8,620 nucleotides of DNA, taken from contig JAEETG010000003.1 of NCBI GenBank assembly GCA_016290255.1, positions 1-8,620 of the forward strand. The letters run 5' to 3'. This DNA comes from Clostridia bacterium. GTDB taxonomy: Bacteria > Bacillota > Clostridia > Christensenellales > UBA1242. Within the stretch, counting starts at the first letter, position 1; every line of letters begins with the position of its first letter. Made by a program: the position numbers and the translations under genes. Below the pieces are notes generated by a model. It had not been told where the DNA came from. It was given only the letters and a program-made list of their open reading frames with translations, and made no database searches. Shown in pieces: positions 6,407-8,620 of this stretch.

Positions 6407-7333
6407 ATGAACAAATTAGCAAGTGAAAAACAAATGTTAAAAAAGGCCTTAAAGGGCGGCTATTCAATTGGAGCATTCAACTTTTCAAGTTTGGAGATGC
6501 TGAAAGCAATTGTTGAGGCGTGTGAGGAAGAAAGGTCGCCAGTGATTGTTGCTTTGAGCGAAAGTGGGTTAAAGTATGCTGAGCCTGGATATATCTATGA
6601 CGTTATGCAAGCAGTTTTGAAAAACACAACAATTCCAATTGCTCTTCACCTAGACCACGGGAAAAATTTTGAAATTGTGAAAAAGTGCATAAAACTTGGT
6701 TTTAATTCTGTTATGATTGACGGAAGTTACCTTCCATATGAAGAAAATGTGAAGTTAACAAAAAAAGTTGTGGACTATGCCCACAAATATAATGTTTCAG
6801 TTGAGGGTGAACTTGGCGTTTTGGCTGGAGTTGAGGATGATGTGAAAGCAGACAGCCACAAATACACCGACCCAATGCAAGCCTTGGACTTTGTGAAAAG
6901 AACAGGGGTTGATAGCCTTGCCATTGCAATTGGAACAAGCCACGGAGCATTCAAGTTTAAGGGAGAGTCAACACTCAAGTTCAACATACTAAAAAAAGTT
7001 AGTGAACTTATGCCAAATCTTCCAATTGTTTTGCATGGAGCATCAAATGTTCCACAAGATTGCATTGAATGCATAAACAAGTTTGGTGGAAAAATAGAAG
7101 GAGCAAAAGGTGTGAGCGAAAGCCTAATCAAAAAGGCATCAAAAATGGCAGTGTGCAAAGTTAACAACGACACCGACCTTCGTGTTTGCTTCACTGCAGC
7201 AATCAGAGAATATTTGAGTTTGCATCCAGAAGAATTCACTCCAAGAAAATATTTGCAATACGCAAAAGACAAAGTTAGGGAACTCATAAAATATAAAGTT
7301 AAAAAAGTTTTTGGAAGTGCTGGAAAAGCATAA
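6407..7333 (+). CDS. fba: Class II fructose-bisphosphate aldolase
   Basis: This metal-dependent cytoplasmic enzyme reversibly splits fructose-1,6-bisphosphate into dihydroxyacetone phosphate and glyceraldehyde-3-phosphate. Its product feeds the GAPDH encoded divergently. The 308 residues fit the short class II (FbaA/GatY-like) group. HLDHG at 81-85 holds the catalytic Asp83 and metal ligand His84. VEGELG at 132-137 supplies Glu135, GTSHGAFK (176-183) supplies His179, and VLHGASN (208-214) supplies His210. The DHAP-phosphate binding motif reads NNDTD at 253-257, where the second position is usually Ile or Val. The tail ends FGSAGKA, typical of the family. GAGGTG five bases before the ATG fixes the start. 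A tagatose-bisphosphate aldolase is the main alternative, but no tagatose or galactitol genes are nearby. The gene stands alone between its own promoter and a strong terminator. Confidence 0.95.
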   Translation: MNKLASEKQMLKKALKGGYSIGAFNFSSLEMLKAIVEACEEERSPVIVALSESGLKYAEPGYIYDVMQAVLKNTTIPIALHLDHGKNFEIVKKCIKLGFNSVMIDGSYLPYEENVKLTKKVVDYAHKYNVSVEGELGVLAGVEDDVKADSHKYTDPMQALDFVKRTGVDSLAIAIGTSHGAFKFKGESTLKFNILKKVSELMPNLPIVLHGASNVPQDCIECINKFGGKIEGAKGVSESLIKKASKMAVCKVNNDTDLRVCFTAAIREYLSLHPEEFTPRKYLQYAKDKVRELIKYKVKKVFGSAGKA

Positions 7334-7334
7334 T

Positions 7335-7366
7335 GCAAAAATTTATGCAAAAAATTTGCAAAAAAG
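7335..7366 (+). repeat. Short tandem A-rich repeats GCAAAAA-TTT after fba
   Basis: Three near-identical units start at 7335, 7347 and 7358 (GCAAAAATTT, GCAAAAAATTT, GCAAAAAAG), with a fourth GCAAAAAAG at 7388. They lie between the fba stop and its terminator. No function is evident, and replication slippage in A-runs may explain them. Confidence 0.5.
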
Positions 7367-7390
7367 TGTGTTTTTTGATGAAAAAACGCA
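7367..7390 (+). other. Hairpin upstream of the fba terminator
   Basis: TGTGTTTTTT (7367-7376) pairs with AAAAAACGCA (7381-7390) through ten pairs including one G-U, around the loop GATG. It has no U-tract after it, and ends where the terminator stem begins. It may protect the 3' end of the message. This is an inference. Confidence 0.45.
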
Positions 7391-7428
7391 AAAAAGTTGA
7401 ATTATTTGTTCAACTTTTTTATTTTTTT
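7390..7428 (+). terminator. Strong Rho-independent terminator of fba
   Basis: A perfect 12-bp stem, 7390-7401 paired with 7409-7420 around the loop TTATTTG, is followed by a long T-rich run. It lies 57 bases after the fba stop. The stem has A-run and T-run ends, so it may also work on the minus strand. Confidence 0.9.
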
Positions 7429-7452
7429 CTTGAAAAATATTTCAAACAGATT

Positions 7453-7481
7453 AACACAAAAAACATTTTTTTCATATGATA
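7453..7481 (+). promoter_or_regulatory. Candidate sigma-K (mother-cell sporulation) promoter
   Basis: CATATGATA (7473-7481) fits the sigma-K -10 consensus CATAnnnTA exactly. AACA (7453-7456), containing the AC of the sigma-K -35, lies 16 bases upstream, the usual spacing. Transcription would start near 7488, about 29 bases before the ATG. The same bases also read as a fair sigma-A promoter (TTAACA 7451-7456, 18 bases, TATGAT 7475-7480), so the assignment is not unique. Confidence 0.5.
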
Positions 7482-7502
7482 TTGTGTAAGGGCAAAATTT
7501 AT

Positions 7503-7508
7503 GGAGGT
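7503..7508 (+). promoter_or_regulatory. Ribosome-binding site GGAGGT of the cysteine-rich protein gene
   Basis: GGAGGT lies 8 bases before the ATG at 7517. This consensus site selects that ATG over an overlapping out-of-frame ORF beginning at 7476. Confidence 0.85.
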
Positions 7509-7516
7509 ACTTTTCG

Positions 7517-8182
7517 ATGTCTTTTTTCTCAGGAACGAGAACAGAAAATATGCCTGGTCCAATTTATGGAAACCCACTTCACTGTTTGTGTGAAAAAGTT
7601 TGTTTGCAAACAAAAAAAGTTTTTGATGCTTGCCTCAAAAGAGAACACATTGAAAACATGAACATAACGCTTTCAAACTTTAACCCCGAGAACCCAACCG
7701 AGCCACTAACTTTTGTTTCAGGGGCTGCATCCACAACAGAAAAAACAACTCTAACAAATGTTCAAATCACAAGGTTTCAAGATAGAGAAAATTTTGCAAC
7801 AGTCAGTGTGACGGCAAACATTCCAATTGATGTTGTTTTTAAGGATGCAAATGGAGTTCAAGGAACAGCAACGGGTTACATAACAATGGACGAAAGTGTG
7901 ATTTTGTTTGTGCCAAAACCTTCAATGGTTCCAGTTCGCGTGGAGCCAGTTGCAAGTGTTGTTGTGCCACAAGCAAGTTTTGTTTCAGGCACAGAAATTG
8001 TTCTTGATGCGTGTGTGATGCTCATCATAAAAATAGTGGCAGATGTTGAAATCTTGGTGCCAAGTTATGGTTACTGCAACATTCCGCCTTGCCAAGAGGC
8101 AACGCAAGATGTTTGCCAAGGATTTTTTGAATTGCCACTGTTTCCATCATCACAACCAACACGAAGCACAAATGAAAACTAA
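7517..8182 (+). CDS. Cysteine-containing beta-rich protein, possible spore coat or sporulation protein
   Basis: The 221-residue product has no signal peptide and no clear membrane helix, so it is probably made and kept in the cytoplasm. It has eight cysteines in two groups: 23, 25, 29 and 39 in a CLCEKVCLQTKKVFDAC block, and 166, 187, 192 and 200 around VPSYGYCNIPPCQE. Between them lies a beta-rich region (about 60-160) of alternating Thr/Val stretches with TNVQITRF, VTANIPIDVVF and DANGVQGTATGY. An N-terminal cysteine block with V-x-D-x-C and a C-terminal PSYGYC/PPC motif recalls uncharacterised proteins of spore-forming Clostridia. I recall this similarity but cannot verify it here. A promoter fitting sigma-K lies upstream, and a terminator follows, so the gene is transcribed alone. 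Together these hint at a coat-layer protein made late in the mother cell. The function is inferred, and a plain hypothetical protein remains the safe label. Confidence 0.8.
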   Translation: MSFFSGTRTENMPGPIYGNPLHCLCEKVCLQTKKVFDACLKREHIENMNITLSNFNPENPTEPLTFVSGAASTTEKTTLTNVQITRFQDRENFATVSVTANIPIDVVFKDANGVQGTATGYITMDESVILFVPKPSMVPVRVEPVASVVVPQASFVSGTEIVLDACVMLIIKIVADVEILVPSYGYCNIPPCQEATQDVCQGFFELPLFPSSQPTRSTNEN

Positions 8183-8193
8183 TCAATCTCACA

Positions 8194-8231
8194 AAAGCAG
8201 CAGAAAATAATCTGCTGTTTTTTCTTTTTTA
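8194..8231 (+). terminator. Terminator of the cysteine-rich protein gene
   Basis: CAGCAGA (8198-8204) and TCTGCTG (8211-8217) form a perfect 7-bp stem around a 6-base loop, extended by G-U and A-T pairs. A T-rich run (8218-8230) follows. It starts 12 bases after the TAA stop. Confidence 0.9.
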
Positions 8232-8232
8232 A

Positions 8233-8270
8233 GGCGTTTTTCTTGTTGTGAACGAAGAAAAATCTAAGCC
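8233..8270. other. Intergenic hairpin without U-tract
   Basis: TTTTTCTT (8237-8244) pairs with AAGAAAAA (8255-8262), closed inside by GTT/AAC (8245-8247 with 8251-8253) and outside by GGC/GCC (8233-8235 with 8268-8270). No T-run follows on either strand, so it is not a simple terminator. It lies upstream of the next promoter and may be a DNA site, a processing hairpin or a chance structure. Confidence 0.35.
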
Positions 8271-8291
8271 AAATAATATATCAAAATTTGC

Positions 8292-8321
8292 TTGCCATAT
8301 TATTACATAATATGATACAAT
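8292..8321 (+). promoter_or_regulatory. Sigma-A promoter of the 3'-terminal gene
   Basis: TTGCCA (8292-8297, 5 of 6 to TTGACA) is followed at 18 bases by TACAAT (8316-8321, 5 of 6), with TG at 8313-8314 giving an extended -10. Transcription would start near 8328, leaving a leader of about 42 bases. Confidence 0.7.
8296..8314. promoter_or_regulatory. Perfect 8-bp inverted repeat filling the promoter spacer (candidate operator)
   Basis: CATATTAT (8296-8303) and ATAATATG (8307-8314) are exact inverted copies around TAC. The element spans from the end of the -35 box to the TG of the extended -10, so a bound repressor would block RNA polymerase. A related half site, ATAATATA, lies at 8273-8280. 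Confidence 0.5.
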
Positions 8322-8369
8322 AACACGAAAGATTTTTATTGCTAGTTTTAATCAAAAAATAGGAGTTGT

Positions 8370-8620
8370 ATGAGAAAAACCGCAAAAGCAATGCTTACAA
8401 TAGGGTTATTTGTTGCCTTCTTCACAATTTTGGTGTTGGGGCTACTTTTAGGTTTGTTTTTTAGCACTCACTATCTTAATCAAAGCGATAAAAAAGAGGC
8501 AACCAACATGGGTGCCGAAATCGGCATTGAAAAACACGATCACGCACATTTAGGCACGCAAACTCATGCAAGCAGTGGAAATCTGTGTGTGAGCAATTAT
8601 ATCGGCGGGGATTATAATGG
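8370..8620 (+). CDS. Membrane-anchored or secreted protein of unknown function (3' end outside the window)
   Basis: This gene is cut by the window end; 83 codons are visible and open. The ATG at 8370 follows AGGAG (8361-8365) by 4 bases and lies about 42 bases after a predicted transcription start. The product begins M-R-K-T-A-K-A, then has one strong hydrophobic helix at about residues 9-31, fitting a signal anchor or an uncleaved signal peptide with a positively charged start. No lipobox cysteine follows it. The outside part is hydrophilic, with a His-containing stretch EKHDHAHLGTQTH (about 54-66) and a single Cys near residue 73. The His cluster could bind metal, but this is speculation. 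No family can be named from this fragment. Its promoter carries a palindrome that suggests repression. Codon use looks somewhat richer in GC-ending codons (GGC, GCC, ATC) than the neighbours. Confidence 0.75.
   Translation, partial: MRKTAKAMLTIGLFVAFFTILVLGLLLGLFFSTHYLNQSDKKEATNMGAEIGIEKHDHAHLGTQTHASSGNLCVSNYIGGDYN

Noticed and set aside
6775..7350. Long minus-strand ORF (191 codons) across fba
   Set aside because: It is antisense to a clear aldolase gene, its translation resembles no protein family, and it has no promoter or ribosome-binding site of its own.
7335..7397. CRISPR-like array suggested by repeated GCAAAAA units
   Set aside because: The units are about 10 bases long with almost no spacers. 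They are A-rich slippage-type repeats.
7476..7661. Plus-strand ORF of 61 codons starting in the promoter of the cysteine-rich protein
   Set aside because: Its ATG lies inside the -10 element, so the codon would not be transcribed, and the overlapping frame has the GGAGGT site.

Overview
The window comes from a visibly AT-rich bacterial genome that uses the standard genetic code: TGA, TAG and TAA all end genes here. Shine-Dalgarno sites are strong, sigma-A promoters are recognisable, and Rho-independent terminators close the transcription units. The gene content (gapA, class II fba, mnmA, a probable spore-coat-like cysteine-rich protein) and the style suggest a low-GC Bacillota, probably an anaerobic spore-forming Clostridia relative. 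The species cannot be named from this window. No tRNA, rRNA, CRISPR, insertion sequence or phage gene was seen, and no gene-free stretch exceeds 300 bases.

Layout. (1) 1-2275, plus strand: the 3' part of a large, charged, probably all-helical protein of unknown function, followed 28 bases later by an 82-residue small protein. A two-way terminator closes this unit against a convergent 60-residue minus-strand gene that has its own strong extended -10 promoter. (2) 2577-6297, minus strand: a compact four-gene operon read right to left. It encodes a membrane protein resembling a degenerate family 2 glycosyltransferase, glyceraldehyde-3-phosphate dehydrogenase (GAPDH), a zinc-ribbon plus TM2-domain membrane protein, and the tRNA 2-thiouridylase MnmA. 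The genes are joined by stop codons that run into the next ribosome-binding site, or by a 4-base overlap. One or two terminators follow. (3) 6268-6406: a divergent promoter region holding a 7-bp inverted repeat between the two -35 boxes. (4) 6407-7430, plus strand: class II fructose-bisphosphate aldolase, followed by a hairpin and a strong terminator. (5) 7453-8231: a monocistronic cysteine-rich protein behind a promoter that fits the sporulation sigma-K consensus. (6) 8233-8620: an intergenic region with a promoter carrying a perfect 8-bp inverted repeat in its spacer, then the start of a single-pass membrane or secreted protein cut by the window end.

How the genes relate. GAPDH and aldolase are two glycolytic enzymes transcribed divergently from one short control region, so shared regulation is plausible. 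The partners of gapA are not the usual glycolytic ones (pgk, tpi, eno) but two uncharacterised membrane proteins and a tRNA-modification enzyme. The best candidates for undescribed biology are the glycosyltransferase-like protein that appears to lack the catalytic Asp motif, the unknown large/small protein pair at the left, and the putative sigma-K-controlled cysteine-rich protein.
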